From NCBI RefSeq assembly GCF_014652855.1, contig NZ_BMZP01000006.1:1-64000 (forward strand): 64,000 nt of DNA, written 5' to 3'. Positions 1 to 8,234 of this stretch are shown one piece after another. A model generated the notes under the pieces. It saw only the letters and a program-made list of their open reading frames with translations. It ran no database searches and was not told the DNA's origin. Source of the stretch: Novosphingobium pokkalii (GTDB lineage: Bacteria > Pseudomonadota > Alphaproteobacteria > Sphingomonadales > Sphingomonadaceae). The translations under genes and the position numbers were made by a program. Each line of letters opens with the position of its first letter. Within the stretch, counting starts at the first letter, position 1.

Positions 1-1
1 C

Positions 2-46
2 TGGAACGACGCATTCCTGCTCTCCGTACTCCGTCATATGCGATAG
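2..46 (+). CDS. Possible 3' end of an upstream gene (partial)
   Basis: One plus-strand frame is open from the window edge to a TAG at 44-46 and reads WNDAFLLSVLRHMR, which is protein-like in composition. A hairpin-rich repeat follows directly, as would be expected after a gene end. With only 14 codons visible this cannot be distinguished from chance, and no function can be given. Confidence 0.2.
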   Translation, partial: WNDAFLLSVLRHMR

Positions 47-51
47 CCCTG

Positions 52-114
52 CTCTGAAGAGGAGGGGGCTTTTCCATCAGTGCCTTAGCTCCCCCTCCTC
101 TTCAGAGGAGGGGG
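52..114. repeat. G/C-rich inverted repeat, terminator-like
   Basis: The segment at 52-70 is nearly the reverse complement of 88-107. Within it, 91-100 (CCCCCTCCTC) pairs perfectly with 105-114 around a TTCA loop, giving a 10-bp hairpin. It is followed by a G-rich tail (GTCGGGGGGTGGTGG). The element lies beyond the stop of the minus-strand amidohydrolase and after a possible plus-strand gene end, so it could serve as a bidirectional terminator. Hairpins of this type with a GGGG-rich tail recur in many sphingomonad and xanthomonad genomes, so it may equally be one copy of a dispersed repeat. Copy number cannot be judged from this window. Confidence 0.55.
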
Positions 115-140
115 TCGGGGGGTGGTGGAGGCCCAGCACC

Positions 141-1415
141 TCACTTCACCAGATCACCACCCTTGATCACATGCTCGACATGCTCCAGCACGCTGATGTC
201 GGCCAGCGGATCGCCGCGCACGGCGATCATGTCGGCATAGTGGCCGGGCGAGAGCGCGCCGACGTCCTTGCTCCAGCCGAGCAGGTCGGCCGAAACCGTG
301 GTGGCGGCCTGGATCGCCTGCATCGGCGTCATCCCGTAGCGGACCATGTACTTGAACTGGCGGGCATTGAGGCCGTGGGGATAGACCCCGGCATCGGTGC
401 CGAACGAGAGCTTCACCCCGGCCTTCACCGCCTTGGCAAAGCCGTCGCGCTGGGCCTGGGTGGTCTCGTCGTTCTTGCGCAGCATGTCGGCGGGCCAGTG
501 GTGGGCACGGCCATAGTCGGCGATATAGTCGCCATCATAGATATCCATGTCGAGCCACACGCCTTTGGCCTTGGCCATGGCGATGCCTTCATCGTCGATC
601 AGGCTGGCATGCTCGATCGCCTTGACCCCGGCGCGCATCGCCGCCTTGATGCCCTGGGCGCCATGGGCATGGGCCGTGACCCACGATCCGCGCGCCTTGG
701 CCACTTCGACCGCCGCGCGCATCTCGTCCTCGCTCAGTTCCTGCTGGCCCGGTTCGGTGCCCTGCGCCAGCACCGCGCCCGTGGCGATCAGCTTGATCGA
801 ATCCGCGCCATGCTGGAACAGCGCGTTGACCTTGCGCGTGGTGTCGGCCGCATCGGCCACCACCCCGGCGCGCATGTCGGCCGGCACTTCCACATCGGGA
901 GCAAAGCCGGTCACTTCGCCGCCACCGCCGGGGATCGTGACATAGGCGCCCACGGCGCTGATACGCGGGCCGATCACATCGCCCCGGGCAATCGCATTGC
1001 GCAGTTCGACATCGGCATAGGCGCGGAAATTGCCGACATTGTGCACCGTGGTGAACCCGGCCATCAACGTGGTGCGGGCATTGCGCGCGCCGATATAGGC
1101 GATTTCCATGGCCGAATGGAGCAGCGGCTCTGCCACGTTTTCGGACTGGTCCACATCGGCCAGGTGCACGTGCATGTCGATCAGGCCGGGCAGCACGGTA
1201 TAGCCGCTCCAGTCGATCACCTGGGCATCGGCGGGCACAGGTGCATCGGCGGTGACGGCCACGACGCGGCCGTTTTCCACGCGGATCAGGCGATGGTCGA
1301 GCACTTTGCCCGCTTCGGGATCGATCAGCCGACCGGCACGCACGTAGATCGTGTCGGCCAGGGCGGGTGTGGCACTGGCGCAAAGCGCGGCGAGCAGAAG
1401 CGTGCGGGTGAGCAT
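141..1415 (-). CDS. Secreted metal-dependent amidohydrolase (prolidase / imidazolonepropionase-like)
   Basis: The protein is 424 residues and starts with a cleavable signal peptide (MLTRTLLLAALCASATPALA), so it probably acts in the periplasm. The amidohydrolase metal-site motifs appear in order: an HVH pair after GLIDMH near residue 80, a lysine in the DSIKLIATG segment suited to carbamylation, histidines in TAHAHG and AIEHAS, and the catalytic aspartate in FGTDAGV. Close relatives are annotated as Xaa-Pro dipeptidases or imidazolonepropionase-like hydrolases, and the true substrate cannot be read from sequence. It is the last gene of a probable operon with the DUF3237 protein (47 bp upstream) and the CocE-type hydrolase. 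The ATG at 1415 gives a proper signal peptide directly. Confidence 0.85.
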   Translation of the reverse strand: MLTRTLLLAALCASATPALADTIYVRAGRLIDPEAGKVLDHRLIRVENGRVVAVTADAPVPADAQVIDWSGYTVLPGLIDMHVHLADVDQSENVAEPLLHSAMEIAYIGARNARTTLMAGFTTVHNVGNFRAYADVELRNAIARGDVIGPRISAVGAYVTIPGGGGEVTGFAPDVEVPADMRAGVVADAADTTRKVNALFQHGADSIKLIATGAVLAQGTEPGQQELSEDEMRAAVEVAKARGSWVTAHAHGAQGIKAAMRAGVKAIEHASLIDDEGIAMAKAKGVWLDMDIYDGDYIADYGRAHHWPADMLRKNDETTQAQRDGFAKAVKAGVKLSFGTDAGVYPHGLNARQFKYMVRYGMTPMQAIQAATTVSADLLGWSKDVGALSPGHYADMIAVRGDPLADISVLEHVEHVIKGGDLVK

Positions 1416-1462
1416 GCCCCTTGCCTAGCGCGTCTGGCATCGCAGCGGGAGAGGCTTTCCGA

Positions 1463-2107
1463 TCAGGTCATGCGGAAAACCTGGATCAGGCGGCCATTGG
1501 CCTTGGGGCCGTAATCGGGCGCCTTGATCGTGGGCGGGATCGGAAAGGTGAGCGTGGCGACGAACACGGATTCGCGCAGCCAGGCATATTTGCTGCCCGG
1601 CACTTCGAACGTCGGCAGCAGGCGATACTTCTCCTCGGTATAGCCCAGCCCCTTGTTGTGGATGATGATCTGCTGCCCGTCGTCGGTCTTGAGGCGGTAG
1701 AGCGCATCGACCACGACAACGCCATCGGGGCGGACCACCGGGAAATCGCCGCCACCGGGAATGACCGTGCCCCTGATCCCGCGACCGTGGAACACGCCGC
1801 CGATGATCGGCCAGACATCGTTGCGATAGCCGTCCGACGCGACCTGGTCCTGCGCGCTACCCATGTATTCGGGCTGCGAGCAGAACGGCAGGATATCCAT
1901 CACCCATTCCAGGCCGACCTTGTCGTAGATCGGCGGGGCGCCTTCGGGCGGCAGCGGCGGCGCGGACGGTTCGTGCACGGCGGCACCCGTGGGCATCGGT
2001 GGCGGCGCGGGCGGTACCACGGGGGCGGCCAGCGCCCGCGTGGCAACAGCGGCCAGCGGCAGGCCGGCGCCGATCGCGCCCAGGGCATTGCGGCGGGAAA
2101 GCGTCAT
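1463..2107 (-). CDS. Exported DUF3237 family protein
   Basis: The 214-residue protein begins MTLSRRNALGAIGAG, a twin-arginine type signal, followed by a Pro/Ala-rich linker. The remainder matches the DUF3237 family: a small beta-barrel domain with GIRGTVIPGGGDFPVVRPDG in the middle and a lysine/glycine-rich IIIHNKGLGY strand. Family members have no firmly established reaction, although they often sit beside hydrolases and dehydratases. The start at 2107 is chosen because its ATG shares one base with the stop of the upstream CocE-type gene (TGATG), a signature of coupled translation. A longer frame extends upstream but lies entirely inside that gene. Confidence 0.8.
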   Translation of the reverse strand: MTLSRRNALGAIGAGLPLAAVATRALAAPVVPPAPPPMPTGAAVHEPSAPPLPPEGAPPIYDKVGLEWVMDILPFCSQPEYMGSAQDQVASDGYRNDVWPIIGGVFHGRGIRGTVIPGGGDFPVVRPDGVVVVDALYRLKTDDGQQIIIHNKGLGYTEEKYRLLPTFEVPGSKYAWLRESVFVATLTFPIPPTIKAPDYGPKANGRLIQVFRMT

Positions 2108-4044
2108 CAGTTGGCTCCTTCGGAAACAGGCAGGCCGAGGGGCGTGATGCCAGCGGCCAGCGGATCGGGCCGGCAAGGCTGATGCACCACGCTGCCACAG
2201 GCGGGGCGAGCGACGGGAATGCCACCCACCACGGCGCTGGCAGGCGCTTCGCCCAGCACCAGGCGCGAAGGATGTGCGGCATCGTGCAGCACGTCCAGCC
2301 GGGTGGGCACCGATTGCGGGGCAAACAGGTTGCCGCCAAACTGGCTGGGCGTGTCGATCCACAGGCGGATGCGCGAACCCTTGCGGAACACATGGGCAAA
2401 CTTCTGGATCTCGATCCGCGCCAGCGCAGGCTTGCCGGGCACCATGGCTTCCATGGTTTCGGGCTTGTCGAGCGGCCAGGGGCGCAGCGGCGTGGACTTG
2501 GCCGGATCCTGCAAGCGATCCGACAGGCGCAGCCAGCCGCGCTGGACATATTCTTCCTGCCCGTCGGGCCGCACTTCGGTGAGCGTGACCTGCACATCGG
2601 CATCCGCGCCGCTGGCCACCATCCACAGGTCGACCGAACCCGAACCATAGCCGATGAAATCGGCCGAGAGCGCCGGGGTGGTATAGGCCAGTGTGGCCTT
2701 TTCCCAACCGGGCTTGAGCGGTTCCCAGCTATCGCGGGTGAATTCATGCTCCACCGCCGGGCCGCGCAGCGGATAGTCATAGGCATCGCTGCCCGCGCCG
2801 GCGGGCGCATCGGCCACCAGCTTGCCCCCGGCATCGAGCGCAAAGGCGCGCGGCGCGACCTTGAGCGGGAAAGTGTCGCTCTTGAGCGTGACGCCGGGCG
2901 TGAGGTTCTCGAAAATGCCCTGCGCGGGGCCGGTCAGCGCCGCTTCGGTCCACACCTGAACATGGGGCGTTGTGGTCTCGAACCCGTTGGCCTTGCCTTT
3001 GACAAAGCGATCGAAGAACGAAATCAGCTGCTTGCGGAAGCGGGTGGAGACATAGACATCGTGCGCGCCGTTGGTTTGCAGGAACCACAGCTTGGCCGGA
3101 TCGAGCGTTTCCTGGTAATAGCCTTCGCGCGCGATCACCGCCTCGTCCTGGAACGCCTCCATCGAGAACACCGGCACCTGGATCTTGTGGGTGCGGGCAG
3201 CGATGTTGCGGATCTCGATATAGTCGTCGCGCACCGGGTGGCGGATCAGGATTGAGGGAACGCGGTTCTTTTCGGCGGTTTGCAGGTTCTGGTCGATCTG
3301 CGCCAGGCAGCGCTTGTCGCCTTCGGCCTGCGCGCTCTGCCTTGCGGCATCCCAGCGCGAATGGAGATAGCCCCACCAGCCATCGACGAAGCCGGGCGCG
3401 GGAATGCCACCAATGAACCAGCTATCCAGCCGGGCATCGCCCAGCACCATGCCCGGCGCGATGGCCTTGAGATGCGGGGGCTGTTCGGCGGCGGTCGAAA
3501 TCTGCGACATGCCCGCCCACGACCAGTTGGCCATGCCGACCGAGCCATTGGCCCAGGGCTGGGTGGCGATCCATTCGATCGCATCGCGGCCATCCTGGCC
3601 ATAGAGCATCGAGAGGAATTCGAATTGCCCTTCCGAGCAGGCCGTGCCGCGCGCGTTGACACCAACCACGGCATAGCCGGCCTGGACCAGCGAGCGATCG
3701 AGATTGACCGACATCGCGGTGTTGTCGTTCATGTAGGCCGCGCCGCCGATCGAGCCCGGGTCATAACCGCTGTAGTTGACGATGACCGGGAACGGCCCCC
3801 TGCCCTTGGGCAGCAGCGCCGAAAAGCGCAGCAGCGTGCCATCGCGGGTGGGCAGGTAGCCGGTAATGCGGCGGGCAAAGAACAGGGCCTGGTGCTTGAC
3901 CGGCGGCGCGAGTTCATCGGGCGAGGTGCCGGTGCCGACAGGCACTTGCGCCTGGGCGAGGACAGCGGCTGGCTGGCTGAGCAGCAAAGCCGCACCGGCG
4001 GCCAGGGTGGCGCGGCCAGCACGCCGGGCGAAGCGGGGAATCAT
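2107..4044 (-). CDS. Secreted CocE/NonD-family (X-Pro dipeptidyl-peptidase-like) serine hydrolase
   Basis: The protein has 645 residues and a signal peptide ending near LAQAQ. The N-terminal half is an alpha/beta hydrolase of the CocE/NonD type: VNYSGYDPGS strand, GVNARGTACSEGQF oxyanion region and a nucleophile elbow in GMANWSWAGMSQ. A histidine in NGAHDVY is a good candidate for the triad. The C-terminal third is the jelly-roll domain of X-Pro dipeptidyl peptidases and acylases (LWMVASGADADVQVTLTEV). Known members hydrolyse cocaine, glutaryl-cephalosporins or proline peptides, and the substrate here is unknown. The ATG at 4044 is preferred over a longer frame because it begins the signal peptide MIPRFARRAGRATLAAGAA. 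It is first in an operon with DUF3237 and the amidohydrolase, which suggests extracellular amide or ester turnover. Confidence 0.85.
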   Translation of the reverse strand: MIPRFARRAGRATLAAGAALLLSQPAAVLAQAQVPVGTGTSPDELAPPVKHQALFFARRITGYLPTRDGTLLRFSALLPKGRGPFPVIVNYSGYDPGSIGGAAYMNDNTAMSVNLDRSLVQAGYAVVGVNARGTACSEGQFEFLSMLYGQDGRDAIEWIATQPWANGSVGMANWSWAGMSQISTAAEQPPHLKAIAPGMVLGDARLDSWFIGGIPAPGFVDGWWGYLHSRWDAARQSAQAEGDKRCLAQIDQNLQTAEKNRVPSILIRHPVRDDYIEIRNIAARTHKIQVPVFSMEAFQDEAVIAREGYYQETLDPAKLWFLQTNGAHDVYVSTRFRKQLISFFDRFVKGKANGFETTTPHVQVWTEAALTGPAQGIFENLTPGVTLKSDTFPLKVAPRAFALDAGGKLVADAPAGAGSDAYDYPLRGPAVEHEFTRDSWEPLKPGWEKATLAYTTPALSADFIGYGSGSVDLWMVASGADADVQVTLTEVRPDGQEEYVQRGWLRLSDRLQDPAKSTPLRPWPLDKPETMEAMVPGKPALARIEIQKFAHVFRKGSRIRLWIDTPSQFGGNLFAPQSVPTRLDVLHDAAHPSRLVLGEAPASAVVGGIPVARPACGSVVHQPCRPDPLAAGITPLGLPVSEGAN

Positions 4045-4493
4045 GGCAACCTCATCTGCAATGCAACGGAAGGCAGCCCGGCCGACGCTGCGATCCCAGA
4101 TAAGAACTGTGATGGCCGATAGCATTCTGTCAACACGCCCCCACCGCCCAATGCCACGCATGATCAGTAATATCGTTTTAATTCATTGACTTGTCATCCG
4201 GTCACGCGACCGGTGCATTTTGTGCACGAGAGGGGGAGGCCGCGCACCTTCCATTTGGGAGATGCGCGCCGCGTTTTTGCCGTGGCGCCGCCGACAACAA
4301 CGAGGCGCCGGGGTGTTTCGGCGCTGCGACACCTGGCACGGAGCGTCTGCGCACAGGGGGCGGTCGTCCTCTCGCCCGCGGGGCCATGGTAGACTTATAT
4401 CCAACTGGCCTAGAGGCGCCCGAACGGCTAGCGTAAGCGAGCACATCATGACGGTCGCGCTGGGCGCGACAACGATATCGAGAGGGTTCCCGT
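4045..4493. other. Divergent intergenic region (449 bp)
   Basis: No gene is supported here. On the minus strand a TTGACA at 4133-4128 could be a -35 element for the CocE-type gene, but the hexamer 17 bp downstream (ACAGTT) is a poor -10. Two small inverted repeats lie together: CCGGTC-ACGC-GACCGG around 4198-4213 and GTGCA-TTTTG-TGCAC at 4213-4227. Either could be a regulator site for the divergent acetyl-CoA synthetase gene. The rest shows no recognisable structure. Confidence 0.4.
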
Positions 4494-6443
4494 ATGGCCG
4501 AAGCCATCTATCCCGTTCCCGCCGACTGGGCCGAGACCGCCCTGATCGACGAGGCGCGTTACCTCGACATGCACCGCCGCTCGGTGGAAGAGCCCGATGC
4601 CTTCTGGGCGGAGGAAGCGCAGCGGATCGACTGGATCAAGCCGTTCACCAAGGTGAAGAACACCAGCTTCCACGAGGAAGACTTCGGCATCCGCTGGTTC
4701 GAGGATGGCACGCTGAACCTGTCGGCCAACTGCCTCGATCGCCACCTGGCCGAGCGTGGCGATACCGTGGCGATCCTGTGGGAGCCGGACAGCCCGCAAG
4801 ACCCCTCGCGCGCGATCACCTATCGCGAACTCCACGCCGATGTCTGCCGCCTGGCCAACCTGCTGCTGGCGCGCGGGGTGCAGCGCGGCGACCGCGTGAC
4901 GATCTACCTGCCGATGGTGCCCGAGGCGGCCGTGGCGATGCTCGCCTGCGCGCGGATCGGCGCGATCCACTCGATCGTCTTCGCCGGCTTTTCGCCCGAC
5001 GCCCTGGCCGGGCGCATCCAGGATTGCGACAGCCGCGTGGTGCTGACTGCCGATGAAGGCCTGCGCGGCGGCAAGCGCGTGCCGCTGAAAAAGAACGTGG
5101 ACGAGGCGCTGACCCACTGCCCTGCGGTCGCTACCGTGGTGGTGCTGGCGCGCACCGGTGCCGACGTGGCGATGCAGGACGGGCGCGACTTGCGCTGGGC
5201 CGAAGCGGTGGCTGCGCAGAGCGCGGAGTGCGCCCCGGCCGAAATGAACGCGGAAGACCCGCTGTTCATTCTCTATACCTCCGGCTCCACCGGCAAGCCC
5301 AAGGGCGTGCTGCACACCACCGGCGGCTATTCCGTCTGGGCATCCATGACGCACCAGTACGTGTTCGATTATCGCCCCGGCCAGATCTATTGGTGCGCGG
5401 CCGATATCGGCTGGGTCACCGGGCATTCCTATGTCGTCTATGGCCCGCTGGCCAATGGCGCGACCACGGTGATGTTCGAAGGCGTGCCCAATTTCCCCGA
5501 TCCCAGCCGGTTCTGGCAGGTGGTGGACAAGTTCGGCGTGGAAATCTTCTATGGCGCCCCCACCGCGCTGCGTGCACTGATGCGCGAAGGCGACGACTGG
5601 GTACACAAGACCAGCCGCAAGTCCTTGCGCCTGCTGGGCAGCGTGGGCGAACCGATCAACCCGGAAGCCTGGGAATGGTATCACAAGGTGGTGGGCGAAG
5701 GCCGCTGCCCGATCGTCGACACCTGGTGGCAGACCGAAACCGGCGGGGCGATGATCACCCCCCTGCCCGGCGCCACCGCGCTCAAGCCCGGATCGGCCAG
5801 CAAGCCGATGTTCGGCGTGCAGCCCGCCCTGCTCGACAACGATGGCCTGGTGCTGGACGGCGCAACCGACGGCTGCCTGGTGATCGGCGATAGCTGGCCG
5901 GGCCAGATGCGCACCGTCTGGGGCGATCACGAGCGCTTTTTCCAGACCTATTTCACCACGTTCAAGGGCTGGTACTTCACTGGCGATGGCTGCCGCCGCG
6001 ACGAGGATGGCTATTACTGGATCACCGGCCGCATCGACGACGTGATCAACGTTTCGGGCCACCGCATGGGCACGGCCGAGATCGAAAGCGCACTGGTGGC
6101 CCATGCCAAGGTGGCCGAAGCCGCCGTGGTGGGGATGCCGCATGCGATCAAGGGCCAGGGCATCTATGCCTATGTCACGTGCAATGCCGAAGTGGAGCCG
6201 GACGAGGCGCTGCGCCGCGAGCTGGTGGCCTGGGTGCGGCACGAGATCGGCCCGATCGCCACGCCCGACGTGATCCAGTTCGCCCCCGGCCTGCCCAAGA
6301 CCCGCTCGGGCAAGATCATGCGCCGCATCCTGCGCAAGATCGCCGAAAACGACCTAGGCTCGCTGGGGGATACCTCCACGCTTGCTGATCCGTCGGTGGT
6401 GGACAACCTCATCGCCAATCGCCCGGTGCTCGCGACAGCCTGA
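4494..6443 (+). CDS. acs: Acetyl-CoA synthetase, AMP-forming
   Basis: At 649 residues this is the full length of the Acs family, which converts acetate, ATP and CoA to acetyl-CoA in the cytoplasm. The diagnostic motifs are all present: the P-loop-like [12 protein letters not shown] near residue 260, the TWWQTETG nucleotide motif, [20 protein letters not shown] with the hinge aspartate, and the C-terminal [15 protein letters not shown] containing the lysine that Pat/Sir2-type acetylation controls. The start at 4494 follows an AGAGGG ribosome site. It stands alone, with a hairpin directly downstream (6465-6490). Its position beside secreted esterases and deacetylation-prone glycan genes is compatible with scavenging released acetate, but that link is inference. 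Confidence 0.97.
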   Translation: MAEAIYPVPADWAETALIDEARYLDMHRRSVEEPDAFWAEEAQRIDWIKPFTKVKNTSFHEEDFGIRWFEDGTLNLSANCLDRHLAERGDTVAILWEPDSPQDPSRAITYRELHADVCRLANLLLARGVQRGDRVTIYLPMVPEAAVAMLACARIGAIHSIVFAGFSPDALAGRIQDCDSRVVLTADEGLRGGKRVPLKKNVDEALTHCPAVATVVVLARTGADVAMQDGRDLRWAEAVAAQSAECAPAEMNAEDPLFILYTSGSTGKPKGVLHTTGGYSVWASMTHQYVFDYRPGQIYWCAADIGWVTGHSYVVYGPLANGATTVMFEGVPNFPDPSRFWQVVDKFGVEIFYGAPTALRALMREGDDWVHKTSRKSLRLLGSVGEPINPEAWEWYHKVVGEGRCPIVDTWWQTETGGAMITPLPGATALKPGSASKPMFGVQPALLDNDGLVLDGATDGCLVIGDSWPGQMRTVWGDHERFFQTYFTTFKGWYFTGDGCRRDEDGYYWITGRIDDVINVSGHRMGTAEIESALVAHAKVAEAAVVGMPHAIKGQGIYAYVTCNAEVEPDEALRRELVAWVRHEIGPIATPDVIQFAPGLPKTRSGKIMRRILRKIAENDLGSLGDTSTLADPSVVDNLIANRPVLATA

Positions 6444-6464
6444 GTCGCACCGCCTGGAAGCCCG

Positions 6465-6490
6465 GCCCCGCGCTGCTTTGCGCGCGGGGC
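6465..6490 (+). terminator. Hairpin after acs
   Basis: GCCCCGCGC (6465-6473) pairs with GCGCGGGGC (6482-6490) around a short TGCTTTGC loop, about 20 bp after the acs stop codon. There is no T-run behind it, as is common in high-GC genomes. The placement supports transcription termination. Confidence 0.6.
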
Positions 6491-6962
6491 ACGGCATTGC
6501 CGACGGGCGATACAAAGACGTGAAGAGGCACCGCAAGCCAACGAGTCGCGCGCCGTTTCCGGCTGCGGACGCACGGAACCCGCGCCTGCGGTAAATAGCT
6601 GAATTGTGGGGAAAAGCGGCTCGAAGGGCCGCGGGACAGGTTCGCCCGGCGCAGGGAATTTAACGGCGTCCTCTCCCACCGCCGCGCCGGGCTTATCCTG
6701 TCTTATGCCGGATCATCATAGCGGCTCAAGCGAGACGCGCCAGCCCTAAAGTGCATACCTATTCTTTGACAAGATCTGGTGCAGTCTTGCAACACTTCAG
6801 GCTCACGCAAGCGCGCTGCTTGCGGCAGCGCATGGCGTTGTTCCGGCAAGGTCTTGCCGGTCAACGGCAGCTTAAGGCCGGGTTCCGCAATGGCGCGATG
6901 CGCAATTGTCCGCAGCCGGCCGTCCATCCAAGCTTGGCTGCCCATGCCGCACAGTGCCCGGC
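6491..6962. other. Intergenic region with a long imperfect inverted repeat
   Basis: No coding sequence is supported between acs and the porin. A long imperfect inverted repeat has arms at 6635-6652 (GACAGG, then TTC, then GCCCGGCGC) and 6684-6702 (GCGCCGGGCTTATCCTGTC) enclosing about 31 bases. It could fold as RNA or be a mobile palindrome. A TTGACA hexamer at 6766-6771 is a possible -35 for the porin, but the hexamer at the expected -10 position (GCAACA) is weak. Confidence 0.35.
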
Positions 6963-8144
6963 ATGTGTTCTTCCCCGTTCCTTGCGCGGTCTGTGCGCCG
7001 CTGGTCCTGCCAGGCAGCTGCGTCTCTGGCGCTGGCAGCGCCTCTGGCCGTCCAGGCGCAAGAGGCGCCGCCGCCGCCCCGGCTGCTGGGCTTGGGCGCC
7101 AGCTATGTTGCCGACGCGCTGCATGTGGCCGATGGCGGGGTAGCGCGCGGCGGCGGGCTGGCGGCGCGGGCCGATGCCTGGGTAGACCTCAACGGTGCGG
7201 CGCTGGGCGTCTCGCGCCTGACCGCCCATGTCGACATGATCGCGGTACACGGGCCGGTCTTTTCCGATTCGTGGGCAGGCGATGCGCAAGGGATCAGCAG
7301 CATCCAGGCACCGAGCCGCCACCATCTCTACGAAGCCTGGGTGCGCTGGCAGGCGAGCGACAATGCCGCCCCGCTGGCCATCGCCACCAAGATCGGCCTG
7401 ATCGACGTGAACACCGAATTCGACGTGCAGAGCGTGGGCGCGCTGTTCGTCCACGCCAGCCACGGCACCGGCGCGGAACTGGCGCAGAGCGGCCCGAACG
7501 GCCCCGGCATCTTTCCCATGGCGGCGAGCGGCGCGCTGGTCACCGCCAGCACGGCGGGCAAGTTGACCGTGCGGCTGGGCGCGTTCGACGCGCAGGCCGG
7601 CAGTGTCAACAACGATCGCCTGCCTGCGTTTCGCCTGCCGGGAACCACCGGCGCCCTGTTGATCGGCGAAGTGGAAGTGCCGCTGGGCCAAGGGGAACTG
7701 CAACTGGGCGTGTGGCGCTATACCCGCGCGATGCCGCGCGTGGACGACGATACGCGGAACGCGCGGTCCCATGGTGCCTATGCCCTGCTGGAAGGGCCGC
7801 TGGCACCGCACTGGCACGGCTGGGTAAGGCTGGGGCTGGCCGACGCGCGCAGCAACCCGATCAGTTGCTACCTGGGCACCGGCCTGGTGCGCGAGGCCGG
7901 CGCCTGGCAACTGGGGGTGGCCATGGCCCATGCCCGCCTCGGTGGCCGCGCCCGCGCCACGCTGCGCGCCGATGGCCTGGCCAGCGCCCACGAAACCGCG
8001 TTTGAACTCACCGCCGCCCGGCCGGTGACCGGTTGGCTGACCCTGCAACCGGAACTGCAATATGTGATCCATCCCGGCTGGGATCCGGCACTGCGTTCGG
8101 CGCTGGTCTGGGGCATGCGCTTCAAGCTGACCTGGTCCCGATAA
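6963..8144 (+). CDS. OprB-type carbohydrate-selective porin
   Basis: The chosen start gives 393 residues beginning MCSSPFLARSVRRWSC with a signal peptide ending near LAVQAQ. The mature sequence has the OprB layout: an early segment on a lumen-facing strand (ADAWVDLNGAALGVSRLTAHVDM), the conserved WVRWQ element, a LIDVNTEFDVQSVGALFVHASHG stretch and many alternating strands, ending at a terminal residue pattern (RFKLTWSR) near the barrel closure. OprB porins let mono- and disaccharides cross the outer membrane. An upstream start at 6906 in the same frame lacks a signal sequence and is rejected. The carboxylesterase follows after 90 bp on the same strand, so the two may be cotranscribed. The substrate is unknown. 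Confidence 0.85.
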   Translation: MCSSPFLARSVRRWSCQAAASLALAAPLAVQAQEAPPPPRLLGLGASYVADALHVADGGVARGGGLAARADAWVDLNGAALGVSRLTAHVDMIAVHGPVFSDSWAGDAQGISSIQAPSRHHLYEAWVRWQASDNAAPLAIATKIGLIDVNTEFDVQSVGALFVHASHGTGAELAQSGPNGPGIFPMAASGALVTASTAGKLTVRLGAFDAQAGSVNNDRLPAFRLPGTTGALLIGEVEVPLGQGELQLGVWRYTRAMPRVDDDTRNARSHGAYALLEGPLAPHWHGWVRLGLADARSNPISCYLGTGLVREAGAWQLGVAMAHARLGGRARATLRADGLASAHETAFELTAARPVTGWLTLQPELQYVIHPGWDPALRSALVWGMRFKLTWSR

Positions 8145-8234
8145 AACGCATGCCAACCCGCCGCGCGGGCTGGAACGTTTCCGATCCTTTCGGGTAAGAG
8201 CCTGGACGGGAACGGACAAAGGATCGAGGGACGG

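Noticed and set aside
4213..4227. GTGCA-TTTTG-TGCAC as a definite operator for acs
   Set aside because: The arms are only 5 bp and the site occurs once. It is mentioned as a possibility in the intergenic entry only.
6600..6720. A possible tRNA or small RNA gene suggested by paired GC-rich arms
   Set aside because: No cloverleaf, CCA end or anticodon arm could be fitted. It is kept as an inverted repeat only.
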